DNA of 64,000 nt from Paragemmobacter amnigenus (GCF_009908265.2 NZ_JAAATX020000002.1:186001-250000), one strand, 5' to 3'. Positions 45,208-54,999 are shown, numbered from the stretch's first letter. Notes: generated by a model not told the origin, from the sequence alone. Numbers and translations are program-made.

Positions 45208-45270
45208 TGCGCCGCGCTGCGGCGTGGGTGGTGGCTTGTTCCGGTTGGCGCGGGGCGGTAAGCCGGTGGC

Positions 45271-46647
45271 ATGACGCAACCCCTGACCTATAGGCAGCAC
45301 GCGCGGGTGACGCTGGCGCTGGGACTGCCGCTTGTCGGCAGCCATCTGGCGCAGATGGCGCTGCATGTGGCCGATACGGTGATGATGGGCTGGTATGGCG
45401 TCACCGAACTGGCGGCGACCGTGCTGGGCGCGTCGAGTTTCTTTGTCATCTTCATCCTCGGGTCCGGTTTCGCGCAGGCGGTGATGCCGATGGTGGCCGC
45501 GGCGCTGGCCGAGGGGGACGAGACGCAGGTCAGGCGCGACACGCGGATGGGGCTGTGGCTGTCGATCCTGTACGGGCTGGTTTGCTATCCGCTGTTCTGG
45601 TGGTCGGGGCCGGTGCTGCTGGCGCTTGGCCAGAAGGCGGAGGTGGCGGCGCTGGGGCAGGATTACCTGCGGATCGCGGGGTTGGGGATGATCCCTGCGC
45701 TGATGGTCATGGCTTTGAAGAGCTATCTGGCGGCGCTGGGGCGGACGCAGGTCGTGCTGTGGGTGACGCTGGGGGCGGTGGTTCTGAACGTGGGGATGAA
45801 CTGGGCCTTCATCTTCGGCAATTGGGGCGCGCCCGAGATGGGGGTGCGGGGGGCCGCGCTGGCCACGCTGGTCGTGCAGGGGGCGAGCGTGCTGGCGTTG
45901 GGGCTTTATGCCGGCTGGCTGCCCGCGTTGCGGCGGTTCCGGCTGTGGCAGCGGTTCTGGCGGGCGGACCTTGTGGCGATGGGGCGGGTGTTCCGGCTGG
46001 GCTGGCCCATCGGGCTGACCGGATTGGCGGAGAGCGGCATGTTTCAGGCGAGCGCCTTGATGATGGGCTGGATCGGGACGGTGGAACTGGCCGCGCACGG
46101 GATCGCGATGGAGGTGGCGGCGCTTGCCTTCATGGTGCATCTGGGCCTGTCCAATGCGGTGACGATCCGCACCGCCCATGCCGACGGGTCGGGCGACATG
46201 CGCGGGATGCGGGACGGGGGGCTGGTGGGGATCGCGCTGTCGGTGCTGTTCGGGCTGGCGATGGTGGTGCTGTTCCTTGTGATCCCCGCGCCGATCATCG
46301 CGCTGTTTCTGGACATGGCAAAACCCGAGAGCGCGCAGATCGTGGTGATGGGAACGGTCCTGCTGGCGCTGGCCGCGCTGTTCCAGCTGGCCGATGCGAT
46401 GCAGGTGATGGCGCTGGGTCTGCTGAGGGGGGTGCAGGACACCAAGGTGCCGATGGCGCTGGCGGCGGTGAGTTACTGGGGGATCGGGATACCGTCGAGC
46501 TATGTGCTGGCCTTTGGCCTTGGCTGGGGGGCGGTGGGGGTCTGGCTGGGGCTGGTGGTGGGGCTGGTCTTTGCGTCGACGGGGCTGATGTGGCGGTTCT
46601 GGGCGGGGTATCGGCGGCGCGGGATGGTGGCGGGTTTGGCGGGGTAA
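45271..46647 (+). CDS. MATE-family efflux transporter
   Basis: A 458-residue transporter with twelve membrane segments, in two homologous halves (LALGLPLVGSHLAQMALHVADTVMMGWYG in half 1, RVFRLGWPIGLTGLAESGMFQASALMMGWIG in half 2). Family members exchange Na+ or H+ for cationic drugs or metabolites (NorM type). The substrate is unknown. The promoter would lie within or next to the palindromic element upstream. Confidence 0.9.
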   Translation: MTQPLTYRQHARVTLALGLPLVGSHLAQMALHVADTVMMGWYGVTELAATVLGASSFFVIFILGSGFAQAVMPMVAAALAEGDETQVRRDTRMGLWLSILYGLVCYPLFWWSGPVLLALGQKAEVAALGQDYLRIAGLGMIPALMVMALKSYLAALGRTQVVLWVTLGAVVLNVGMNWAFIFGNWGAPEMGVRGAALATLVVQGASVLALGLYAGWLPALRRFRLWQRFWRADLVAMGRVFRLGWPIGLTGLAESGMFQASALMMGWIGTVELAAHGIAMEVAALAFMVHLGLSNAVTIRTAHADGSGDMRGMRDGGLVGIALSVLFGLAMVVLFLVIPAPIIALFLDMAKPESAQIVVMGTVLLALAALFQLADAMQVMALGLLRGVQDTKVPMALAAVSYWGIGIPSSYVLAFGLGWGAVGVWLGLVVGLVFASTGLMWRFWAGYRRRGMVAGLAG

Positions 46648-46670
46648 ATGCCGTACGGGGGGGCGTGCGC

Positions 46671-46760
46671 GTGGCGGGGTGATCCCCGCCCTACGGGTGG
46701 GTTTGGTGGGGGGACGCCGCCCGACGGGGGGCGGGCGTGGCGGGGTGAACCCCGCCCTAC
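46671..46760. repeat. Two direct GGCGGGGTGA-CCCCGCC repeats
   Basis: GGCGGGG/CCCCGCC around TGAT (46673-46690) and around TGAA (46739-46756), each embedded in a nearly identical 24-bp unit ending CTAC (46671-46694 and 46737-46760). On the minus strand the second copy supplies the TAG stop codon (46757-46759) of the neighbouring gene. Confidence 0.7.
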
Positions 46761-47173
46761 TCTGCGGCTTTGGTGCCCTTGGTGATGCGGTCGGCCTTGC
46801 GCCGGACCAGCACCGAGCGCAGGTCGTGCATGGCAAGGAGGAGGGCATCCGTCACCTCGTCCAGTTCCTCGTCGGTCGCGCGGCTTTGGACCCATTGCGC
46901 GGTGAGGTTCAGGTGGTCGATGGCGCGGTGGATGTCGTCCATGTCGCGGCGGGCGAGGGTGGCGGTACGGGCCGCCATCCAGTCCGTGATCACGCGGCGT
47001 TCCTCATCGGACAATGCGCGGTCGCCATGCGGCTTGATGTTGCCGTTGCGGATGTTGACGGTGGCGATCTCGTCCAGCTCGATCCGGCGCTGGCGGTTCT
47101 CGGTATCGACCTTGAACACGACGGCGCCGTTCTCGCGGATGCGGAAATAGTAATCCGGCAGATCGCCCGCCAT
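46757..47173 (-). CDS. Conserved hypothetical protein
   Basis: A 138-residue soluble protein. The first 60 residues are beta-rich (DYYFRIRENGAVVFKVDTENRQRRIELDEIATVNIRNGNIKPHG), the rest helical (ALSDEERRVITDWMAARTATLARRD). I recognise it as a type often found next to aminotransferase genes in Rhodobacterales but know no function. It lies 11 bases downstream of the aminotransferase gene and is probably co-transcribed with it. Its stop lies in a repeat. Confidence 0.72.
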   Translation of the reverse strand: MAGDLPDYYFRIRENGAVVFKVDTENRQRRIELDEIATVNIRNGNIKPHGDRALSDEERRVITDWMAARTATLARRDMDDIHRAIDHLNLTAQWVQSRATDEELDEVTDALLLAMHDLRSVLVRRKADRITKGTKAAE

Positions 47174-47184
47174 TCACCAATCCC

Positions 47185-48429
<1,245 letters not shown>

Positions 48430-48473
48430 TTAGGGTGCGGCCGAGTGCGGTTCAAGCTGGAACGGGGCAGGGC

Positions 48474-48749
48474 ATGACAGAGACGGCGGAGGCACGCCTG
48501 AAGCGGATGGCGATGCGGAGCTGGCGGCGCGGGACCAAGGAGATGGACCTTGTGCTGGGGCCATGGGCCGACGCGCATCTGGCGGGGCTGGATGAGGAAC
48601 GGCTGCGGGTCTATGACCTTTTGCTGGCCGAGAACGATCAGGATCTGATGTCGTGGATTCTGGGTCAGGCCGAGCCGCCCGCGACCATCGCGGCGCTGCT
48701 GGCCGAGATCGCCGCCTTTGCGCGGGGGCGGCTGGCGGCGAAGGGCTGA
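48474..48749 (+). CDS. sdhE: Succinate dehydrogenase assembly factor 2 (SdhE/YgfY)
   Basis: A 91-residue protein promoting FAD attachment to SdhA. The hallmark RGxxE is present (Arg19-Gly-Thr-Lys-Glu23 within MRSWRRGTKEMDLVLGPWAD), followed by the five-helix fold (LLAENDQDLMSWILGQ). The start at 48474 has GGGGCAGGG upstream; the in-frame ORF to 48399 has no support. Confidence 0.93.
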   Translation: MTETAEARLKRMAMRSWRRGTKEMDLVLGPWADAHLAGLDEERLRVYDLLLAENDQDLMSWILGQAEPPATIAALLAEIAAFARGRLAAKG

Positions 48750-48818
48750 GCCGCCTTTACCGGATTTTGGCAATTTCGACCGAGTCTCTGCCCATTGGCG
48801 GCGAGACGGAGGTTTGCC

Positions 48819-49316
48819 ATGACGATGCAGGAAACGGTGCTGGACGGGTCGGAACGGGCCTTTCACGCGGAGTATCTGGAAATGCTGGGGCTGGTGGAGC
48901 GGCTGCACCGCCTGTTGCTGGACGTGATCAAGGACGAGTTCGAGCGGCTGGGTGTGGTGGAGGTCAACCCCGTGCAGGGGTTGCTGCTGTTCAACATCGG
49001 CGAGAACGAGGTCAGCGCGGGAGAGTTGAAGAGCCGCGGGTTCTATCAGGGATCGAATGTCAGCTATAACCTGAAGAAGCTGGTCGAGGCGGGGTATATG
49101 CACCATCAGCGGTCTGACGTGGACCGCCGGTCGGTGCGGGTGCGCCTGACCGAGAAGGGGCGCAGGCTGCGCGCGGTGATTGCGGAGTTGTTCGGGCGCC
49201 ATGCGGGGCTGATGCATCGCAAGGCGGTGCTGGACATGGCCATGCTGGACGGGGTCGGGCAGGGCCTGCGCCGCACGGAGCGGTTCTGGCTGGACCAGAT
49301 CCGCTATATCTACTGA
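48819..49316 (+). CDS. MarR-family transcriptional regulator (LdtR-like)
   Basis: A 165-residue winged-helix regulator. The recognition region is SAGELKSRGFYQGSNVSYNLKKLVEAGYMHHQRSDVDRRSVRVRLTEKG (about residues 68-116), with the beta-wing DRRSVRVRLT. The YQGSNVSYNLKKLVE segment resembles LdtR-type alphaproteobacterial MarR proteins that control a cell-wall L,D-transpeptidase, but this assignment is from memory. GGAGG lies 6 bases before the ATG at 48819. Confidence 0.85.
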   Translation: MTMQETVLDGSERAFHAEYLEMLGLVERLHRLLLDVIKDEFERLGVVEVNPVQGLLLFNIGENEVSAGELKSRGFYQGSNVSYNLKKLVEAGYMHHQRSDVDRRSVRVRLTEKGRRLRAVIAELFGRHAGLMHRKAVLDMAMLDGVGQGLRRTERFWLDQIRYIY

Positions 49317-49496
49317 GGCGCGAAGGGGCGCGACCTAGAACGGGTCGGCGTTCCCAGCAGGGTGTGACGTTGCGACAGGATCGGGGACCGGGGCGCAGGC
49401 TTCGGTTTTTTGTTTTTCGGGGGGATGGAGTCGTGCGGATGCGGCGGGAAGGCTGCAAAGGTTTCCCTTGCCTGAACGTTGCGGCGGGGGGCGCGG

Positions 49497-49666
49497 GCGA
49501 AGTCTGGCGCAGACTTCGCGGCGGAATTTGACGCAAATTCCGGTTCCGCCACCGTTGACGCAAATTCCGGTTCCGCCACGGCGCGGAGAGGGGGCGTTGG
49601 TCCGGGCGGGGGCGCGGGGCAAATTCCTGCGTCAGGAATTTGCGCGGAGTTTGCGTCAAACTCCGC
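49497..49666. repeat. Composite element 2: four palindromes with constant TGACGCA-type loop
   Basis: Hairpins: GCGAAGTC/GACTTCGC around TGGCGCA (49497-49519); CGGAATT/AATTCCG around TGACGCA (49522-49542); GCAAATTCC/GGAATTTGC around TGCGTCA (49619-49643); GCGGAGTT/AACTCCGC around TGCGTCA (49644-49666). A 27-bp tandem duplication (49528-49554 and 49555-49581) repeats half of hairpin 2. The element abuts the TAG stop of the kpsC-like gene (49668-49670). The gene-free region 49317-49667 holds nothing else I can recognise. Confidence 0.85.
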
Positions 49667-49667
49667 C

Positions 49668-51713
49668 CTAGCGACGCCAGAGCCAGGCATGGCCTGCGAG
49701 GGCGCCCTGAAGCTTTGCCAGCAGGCGGTTGGGCAGGCCGGGATGCGGGATCGGGCCTTGTGCGAGGCGGTCGAGGGCGACTTCGGGCGGGCAGGGGCGG
49801 CGGGTGACGGGATCGAAATAGCGCGGATAGGCGATCAGGGCGGCGTGGGCCAGTGCGGCCAGTGTCGGGCGCGGTTGCAGGCTGCCGTCGGGGCGGCGCA
49901 GGCGGCGGGGTGGCACGGGGCCGAGGTCGCGGGTCAGGCCCCATCCGGCATAGAAGGGCGCGCCGAGGGTGGTGACGGGCTTGCCCCTGAGCAGCGCCTC
50001 GAATCCGAGGGTGGAGGTGATGGTCCAGACCTCGTCACTGGCGGCGACGAGGGCGAGGGGGTCGGCATGGTGCAGCACGGCATCGGCCAGCGCGGCGAGG
50101 TCCGCAGGCGGGATCGCGCCGGGGCGGAGGCCCGCCTCGACGTCGGGATGGGGTTTGTAGAGGATGGTGGCGTCAGGATTGGCGGCGCGGACGGTTTCCA
50201 GCAGGGCGCGGTTGGTGCGGATCTCGCCCGCGCCGAGGCGGATGGAGGCGTCATCCTCGACCTGTCCGGGGACGAGGATGCGGTGGCCTGCGGGCAGGTC
50301 GGGCAGGGGGGCGGCGGGGAGGTTGTATTTGGACAGGCCCAGCGCGGTAAGGCGCGCGACCAGCCGTTCGGCGCGCGCGATGCCGCCTGCGGGGGGCGGG
50401 GCGAGGATGAGCCGTTCGAGGCGGCTTTCGCGGGTCGGGTCGAAGTAGAGGCCGGTGTCGTCGGTGACGAGGGAGAGGGGCGGGATCAGGTCGGCGCCGA
50501 GGCCGCGGGAGCGGAGGAAGCCGTCCTCGATGCGCGTGGCGGGCAGGTCGGGAAAGGCGGTGCCCCAGAGGAGAAGGCGGCGGCCGGTGGCGTCGGCGAT
50601 GCGGGCGGCCTGATCGGGGCTGCGGGCAAAGACCATCGGGCGGTGCTGGCCGAAGACCTGTTGCAGGGGGCGGCGTTTCCACAGCCGCAGTCCCGGCGCG
50701 ACATGGCCGTGGCGATCCTGCCGCCATGCGAAGGTGTCGGCTTCGAGCTGGTCCACCGCCTCTTCGAAGGTGCACAGGCGTTGGCGGCAGGGGTCGAACC
50801 ATGTGGGCGCAAGGATCATCGCGGCGGCAAAGAGTTGCGCGCGGGTGAGGGTGCGCTTGCGGCGGGGGAAGGCGTGTTCATCGGCGGTCAGGCCCCAGCC
50901 CGCATAGAAGGGCTGGCCGAAGACGCGGGGGCGGTGGCCGGCGAGGATCGCCTCGAACCCCATCTGGGAGGAGACGGTGTAGACGGCGATGGCCCCTTCG
51001 AGCAGTTTCCACGGCGAGACGGCATCGGTGCAGAGGGTGACGCCAGGGGGCAGGGTGGCGGCGTCGAAATGGCCCGCGCGCAGGCCGAGGCGGGTTTCGG
51101 GATGGGTCTTGATGAGGATGCGGGCGGAGGGATGTTCCTCGCGCGCCTGCACGAGCATGGTGGCGAAGGTGGTGGCCGAGGCACCGGAATGGCGGATCGA
51201 GGCATCGCCGCGGGTCTGGTCGAGGAGGAGGACATAGCCCGCGGGAGGGGGCGGCAGGTCGGGGTCGTGGATGTTGTATTTTGACAGGTCTGAGGCGATG
51301 AGACGGGCTATTCCGTCCCTTGCACGGGACAGAAGGTTGGAATCGTCCAAGGGATTGGTGGCGAGGAGGCGCTCGGTCAGCGAGGGGGCGGAGGGGTCGA
51401 AATGCACCCCCCACGGGTCGATCAGCAGGCCGAGCGGCGCGTCGCCCTGACGGCCGGGGCGGAGCGATCGGAGGAAGGCATCCTCGATCCGGATCAGGGG
51501 GGCGCCGCTGCGGGCGGCGGCGCGTTCGCCGCGTCCGGCGGTGGGAGAGCGGCCCCAGACTGCCACGCCTTCGCCCGGGCGGGGCAGGCCGAAGCGCAAC
51601 TCGTGCCCTGCGGCGGCGAGGATGCGGCGCAGGGCGGGGTTCAGGAAACCGCCGTTCAGATAGCGCAGACGCCGGGGAATTTCCCCGGCGGTGCTGTCGG
51701 CGCTGCGCGACAC
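49668..51713 (-). CDS. kpsC: Capsule polysaccharide Kdo-linker transferase (KpsC-like)
   Basis: A 681-residue KpsC-type protein made of two homologous capsule-synthesis halves, each with YAGWGLT and an R-x-E-D-x-F-L-R-S motif (LIRIEDAFLRSLRPG near residue 73; TRIEDGFLRSRGLG near 400). Each half also has SKYN and a KxHP...VSSQMGFEAIL or ITSTLGFEALL region. KpsC adds beta-linked Kdo residues to a phosphatidylglycerol anchor. I chose the GTG at 51713, 5 bases after the preceding stop; the ORF upstream runs into the wza-like gene. Last gene of the capsule operon. Confidence 0.87.
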   Translation of the reverse strand: MSRSADSTAGEIPRRLRYLNGGFLNPALRRILAAAGHELRFGLPRPGEGVAVWGRSPTAGRGERAAARSGAPLIRIEDAFLRSLRPGRQGDAPLGLLIDPWGVHFDPSAPSLTERLLATNPLDDSNLLSRARDGIARLIASDLSKYNIHDPDLPPPPAGYVLLLDQTRGDASIRHSGASATTFATMLVQAREEHPSARILIKTHPETRLGLRAGHFDAATLPPGVTLCTDAVSPWKLLEGAIAVYTVSSQMGFEAILAGHRPRVFGQPFYAGWGLTADEHAFPRRKRTLTRAQLFAAAMILAPTWFDPCRQRLCTFEEAVDQLEADTFAWRQDRHGHVAPGLRLWKRRPLQQVFGQHRPMVFARSPDQAARIADATGRRLLLWGTAFPDLPATRIEDGFLRSRGLGADLIPPLSLVTDDTGLYFDPTRESRLERLILAPPPAGGIARAERLVARLTALGLSKYNLPAAPLPDLPAGHRILVPGQVEDDASIRLGAGEIRTNRALLETVRAANPDATILYKPHPDVEAGLRPGAIPPADLAALADAVLHHADPLALVAASDEVWTITSTLGFEALLRGKPVTTLGAPFYAGWGLTRDLGPVPPRRLRRPDGSLQPRPTLAALAHAALIAYPRYFDPVTRRPCPPEVALDRLAQGPIPHPGLPNRLLAKLQGALAGHAWLWRR

Positions 51714-51718
51714 GGGCG

Positions 51719-52852
51719 TCAGTTGCCGCCGGCCGCGCTGGTGAGCGAGTCTGCGGCCGTGGCCGTGCCGGTCAGCGCGCCGATGGTCTTTTGCCACTGC
51801 ACGTAGGGGGCTTCGGTGACATAGACCGTGTCGCCGTCGCGGATCAGGAAATCGCGCGCCTCGAACATGCCGGTGGGCTGGGTCAGGTCGAGGACGTAGA
51901 TCATCCGCTGCGCGCCGACGAGGTCGTTGCGGCCAAGCACGACATTGGCGATTTCGGCCGGTTCGTTGCGCAGGACGAAGACGCCGGTCGGGTCGGCGAG
52001 GTTGGTGTTCAGCCCGCCGACGATGGCCAGCGCCTCGATCGCGGAGAGGTTCTGGCTTTCGAAGGGCACGCGGTTCTGTGCGCCGGTCGCGCCCATGGCG
52101 ACGAAGGCGCGGGTGTCTTCCTCGATCACGATCTGGTCGCCGGGGCGTAGCGCGATGTCGAGGCGCGGGTCTTCGTAGAGGTCGAGCAGCCAGACCTTGC
52201 CGGTCTGGCCGTGGCGGGTCAGGCGGACGATGGCGGTTTCGGGGTCGATGGTCACGCCGCCCGCGCGGGCCACCATGGCCGACAGGGTGCGGGTGGGCCG
52301 TTCGATCGGGAAGACGCCCTGCTGGCCGGCAGAGCCGGAGACGGTGACGGTCGCGCCATCGCCCGCGACGCGCTGGACGATGACCTGCGGGTCGGGGGTC
52401 TGGGGGTCGAGTTTGGCGGCGATCTCGGTGCGCAATTCCTCGGGCGTGGCACCGGCGGCGCGGATGCGGCCGGCATAGGGAATGAAGATGAAGCCTTCGC
52501 CGTCGACCTGCAATTCCTGAAGCTGCGACAGGCGCTGGCCGGTATTGCCGAGAAGCGGGTCGTCCTTGACGTTTTCATAGACGGTGACCGACAGCCGGTC
52601 GCCCGCCGCGATGGTGTCGGAGCCGATGCGGCCCGCGGTCATGAAGCTGCCCGAGAAGCCGAGCGAGGGGGTGACCGCGGTGGCCTGCGTGACGCGGCTG
52701 TTGACCGTCACGACGAAGGCGTCGCCTTCGCGCAGGACGGAGCCTGCGAAGAGTTCCTTCTTGGTGGGGCCGCTGCGGGGCAGGCCGCAGGCTGCGACCG
52801 TGCCCACAAGCACGACAAGGGCCACGGCCCTGGCCCCGGTAGATACCGACAT
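51719..52852 (-). CDS. Wza/KpsD-like polysaccharide export lipoprotein
   Basis: A 377-residue outer-membrane polysaccharide exporter. The start at 52852 begins a lipoprotein signal ending in VAAC (Cys22). The poly-export domain (GDRLSVTVYENVKDD...GEGFIFIPYAGRIRAAGATPEELRTEIAAKL) and SLBB domains (VTVSGSAGQQGVFPIERPTRTLSAMVARAGGVT; FVAMGATGAQNRVPF...SAIEALAIVGG) follow in order. It should form the periplasm-spanning octameric channel for capsule. It lies between the kpsS- and kpsC-like genes; a start at 52903 would bury the lipobox. Confidence 0.88.
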   Translation of the reverse strand: MSVSTGARAVALVVLVGTVAACGLPRSGPTKKELFAGSVLREGDAFVVTVNSRVTQATAVTPSLGFSGSFMTAGRIGSDTIAAGDRLSVTVYENVKDDPLLGNTGQRLSQLQELQVDGEGFIFIPYAGRIRAAGATPEELRTEIAAKLDPQTPDPQVIVQRVAGDGATVTVSGSAGQQGVFPIERPTRTLSAMVARAGGVTIDPETAIVRLTRHGQTGKVWLLDLYEDPRLDIALRPGDQIVIEEDTRAFVAMGATGAQNRVPFESQNLSAIEALAIVGGLNTNLADPTGVFVLRNEPAEIANVVLGRNDLVGAQRMIYVLDLTQPTGMFEARDFLIRDGDTVYVTEAPYVQWQKTIGALTGTATAADSLTSAAGGN

Positions 52853-52948
52853 TTTCACTGCTCGGGCTCCTTGGGTGGAGTTTGCCTCAAGTTTTGCCGA
52901 CAACCCTACAGGAGGATGGGGGAATCTGGCAAATACTCTGTTTGCCGG

Positions 52949-54241
52949 TCAGTCGGCGGGGTGCAACTGTTGCCGATGGGCCGCGATGCCGAGGCGCAGT
53001 GCGTCATAGGGATCGTCGGGAGCGAGCATCATGTCTGTGACGTGGCGCAGGAGTTCGCGGCGGCCGCGGGCCGAGTAGAAGCCGCCCGGGACCTGTGAGG
53101 TTTCCAGAAGATAGCGGCGGTAGTCGCGATAGGCGCGCAGGTCGGGGCGCGCGGGCTGGGCGAAGAAGTCGGGCAGGGGCTGGTGGCTGACGAATTCCGG
53201 CTTGGCATAGACCGCGTCGCCGAAGGTGCGCAGCGGCAGGCCGCGCCAGAGCACCTGCTGGCCCGCGGTGGAGTTCACGGTGATGGCCGAGCGGGCGAGG
53301 TTGAGAAGCTGCGCGAGCTTGCCGCCCGGGATGTAGTGGACACGGGACGCGACGCCGTGAAGGCGGGCGAGGCGGGTGATTTCGGAGCGGATCGGGGCGC
53401 GGCCATCTTCCAGCGGGTGGGCCTTGAACACGAGGTGGTGGTGGGGTGCCGCGCCCTTGGCGAAGCCGTCCATGACGACGGCGAGGAATTCGGTCATCGA
53501 GCGGAAGGGGGAATGGGTGCGGAAGCTGGCGTCGTGTTCGAGTTGCAGCAGGACTAGGTGGAAGGGATGCCCGCTTTGCCGGATCGCCGCCGTCTTGAGG
53601 ATGCGTTCCCAGCGGTGGACGGGTTGCAGGAACAGGCGGCGCAGGTGCAGCTTCGCCTCTTGCCAGACGGTGAGGGACCGGTGGGGGCGGAAGCGGGGGT
53701 AGCTGGCGAAGCCCGCGAAGACGAACCAGTGGTAGAGCGCGCCCCAGAACATGTGCTGGCGCATGTCGCCCCATGAGGTGGGGGCGTCGGGCTGGTCCGC
53801 GGGGGATCGGGCGAGGTCTGCGCGCATGTCGGGCACGGAGAGCCGCATCAGGCGGGAATGGCCGTTCGAGCCGCCGCGTTCATAGGTGACCCAGTAGGGG
53901 CGGAGATAGCCTTCCTCGAACACATGGACGGTCAGGCCGCGGCTGCGGGCGGCGGCGACGGCAGTGGCATGGACGGGGCGGGTGTCGCCGTAAAGGACGA
54001 TGTCGGTGACGCCATGCGCGTCGAGGAGCCGGTCGAGCGTGGCGGGCCAATCCTCCGGCGCGTCCTTGAAGGGGATGTAGCTGGCGCGGTCGGGCCAGAA
54101 GGCCTGATCCCCGCGGTTGAAGCCCACGCGGTGGACGGTGGCGCCTGCGGCGCGCAGCATCCGGCCCAGACGGTGGAAGAAGGGACCATGCGGCCCTTGC
54201 AGGAACAGGAAACTGCGGCTTTCGCCGGAAACTCGCATCAT
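52949..54241 (-). CDS. kpsS: Capsule polysaccharide Kdo-linker transferase (KpsS-like)
   Basis: A 430-residue KpsS-type enzyme, which adds the first Kdo to the lipid anchor. Recognisable segments are FLFLQGPHGPFFHRLGRMLRAAG at the N-terminus, VFEEGYLRPYWVTYERGG, HHHLVFKAHPLEDGRAP and the nucleotide-sugar region SAITVNSTAGQQVLWRGLP. It lies first in a kpsS-wza-kpsC unit. No KpsMTE transporter or synthetic genes are nearby. ATG codons at 54241 and 54238 and a GTG at 54250 are all possible starts. Confidence 0.87.
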   Translation of the reverse strand: MMRVSGESRSFLFLQGPHGPFFHRLGRMLRAAGATVHRVGFNRGDQAFWPDRASYIPFKDAPEDWPATLDRLLDAHGVTDIVLYGDTRPVHATAVAAARSRGLTVHVFEEGYLRPYWVTYERGGSNGHSRLMRLSVPDMRADLARSPADQPDAPTSWGDMRQHMFWGALYHWFVFAGFASYPRFRPHRSLTVWQEAKLHLRRLFLQPVHRWERILKTAAIRQSGHPFHLVLLQLEHDASFRTHSPFRSMTEFLAVVMDGFAKGAAPHHHLVFKAHPLEDGRAPIRSEITRLARLHGVASRVHYIPGGKLAQLLNLARSAITVNSTAGQQVLWRGLPLRTFGDAVYAKPEFVSHQPLPDFFAQPARPDLRAYRDYRRYLLETSQVPGGFYSARGRRELLRHVTDMMLAPDDPYDALRLGIAAHRQQLHPAD

Positions 54242-54289
54242 GCGCCCCACGCTGGACGGCCCCCCTGCACAATGACGGCAGGATAGGGT

Positions 54290-54300
54290 GTAATCGTTAC
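54290..54300. promoter_or_regulatory. Palindrome between divergent capsule and riboflavin genes
   Basis: GTAA-TCG-TTAC, within a broader GGTGTAATCGTTACC, in the 158-base divergent region 54242-54399. Possible operator for the capsule promoter; weak on its own. Confidence 0.3.
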
Positions 54301-54399
54301 CCGTTCCACCATGACGGAGGGTCGCGGCAAAATTGGGGCGGGATTGCCCATCGGCGCGGGCGGGGCTAGGTCTGGGGGAGCAGATGGCAGGAGGCGCGC

Positions 54400-54999
54400 A
54401 TGTTCACGGGGATCGTCACGGATATCGGCGAGGTGCTGGAGACGGAGCGGCGGGGCGACCTGCGGGCGCGGATCGGCACGGGCTATGATGTGGGCGGCAT
54501 CGATATCGGGGCGTCCATCGCCTGTGACGGGGTCTGCCTGACGGTGATCGCGCTGGGCAGCGCGCCGCGCAACTGGTTCGATGTGGAGATCAGCGCCGAG
54601 ACGCTGTCCAAGACCAATCTGGACCATTGGGCCAAGGGCACGCGGATCAATCTGGAACGCGCGCTGAAGGTCGGGGACGAGCTGGGCGGGCATATCGTGT
54701 CGGGCCATGTGGACGGGCTGGCCGAGGTGGTGGCGGTGCGGGGCGAGGGCGACTCGGTCCGCGTGACCTTCCGCGCGCCGCATGCGCTGGCCGGATTCAT
54801 CGCGCCGAAGGGGTCGGTCGCGCTGAACGGCACCTCGCTGACGGTGAACGAGGTGGAGGGGACGGATTTCGGGATCAACTTCATCCCCCATACGCAGAAG
54901 GCCACGACATGGGGCGGGGTGAAGGTGGGGGACCGCGTGAATCTCGAGGTGGATACGATGGCGCGCTATGTGGCGCGGCTGCGGGACTGGGGGCAGTAA
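54400..54999 (+). CDS. ribE: Riboflavin synthase
   Basis: Dismutates two molecules of 6,7-dimethyl-8-ribityllumazine to riboflavin. 199 residues with two tandem lumazine-binding domains: MFTGIVTDIGEV and DIGASIACDGVCLTV in the first; GGHIVSGHVDGLAEV and GSVALNGTSLTVNEV in the second. The N-terminal MFTGIV is conserved. First gene of a rib operon completed by ribB, ribH and nusB. Confidence 0.95.
   Translation: MFTGIVTDIGEVLETERRGDLRARIGTGYDVGGIDIGASIACDGVCLTVIALGSAPRNWFDVEISAETLSKTNLDHWAKGTRINLERALKVGDELGGHIVSGHVDGLAEVVAVRGEGDSVRVTFRAPHALAGFIAPKGSVALNGTSLTVNEVEGTDFGINFIPHTQKATTWGGVKVGDRVNLEVDTMARYVARLRDWGQ

Noticed and set aside
43972-46848. 958-codon frame antisense to the NicO-type and MATE genes
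   Set aside because: Extremely His/Arg/Pro-rich shadow of two clear membrane protein genes, also crossing the palindrome element.
54331-54355. Another GGGC-GCCC hairpin repeat in the kpsS-ribE spacer
   Set aside because: The stem is only 4-5 bp and the flanking GTAGG-type edge is missing, so it does not meet the pattern of the repeat family.
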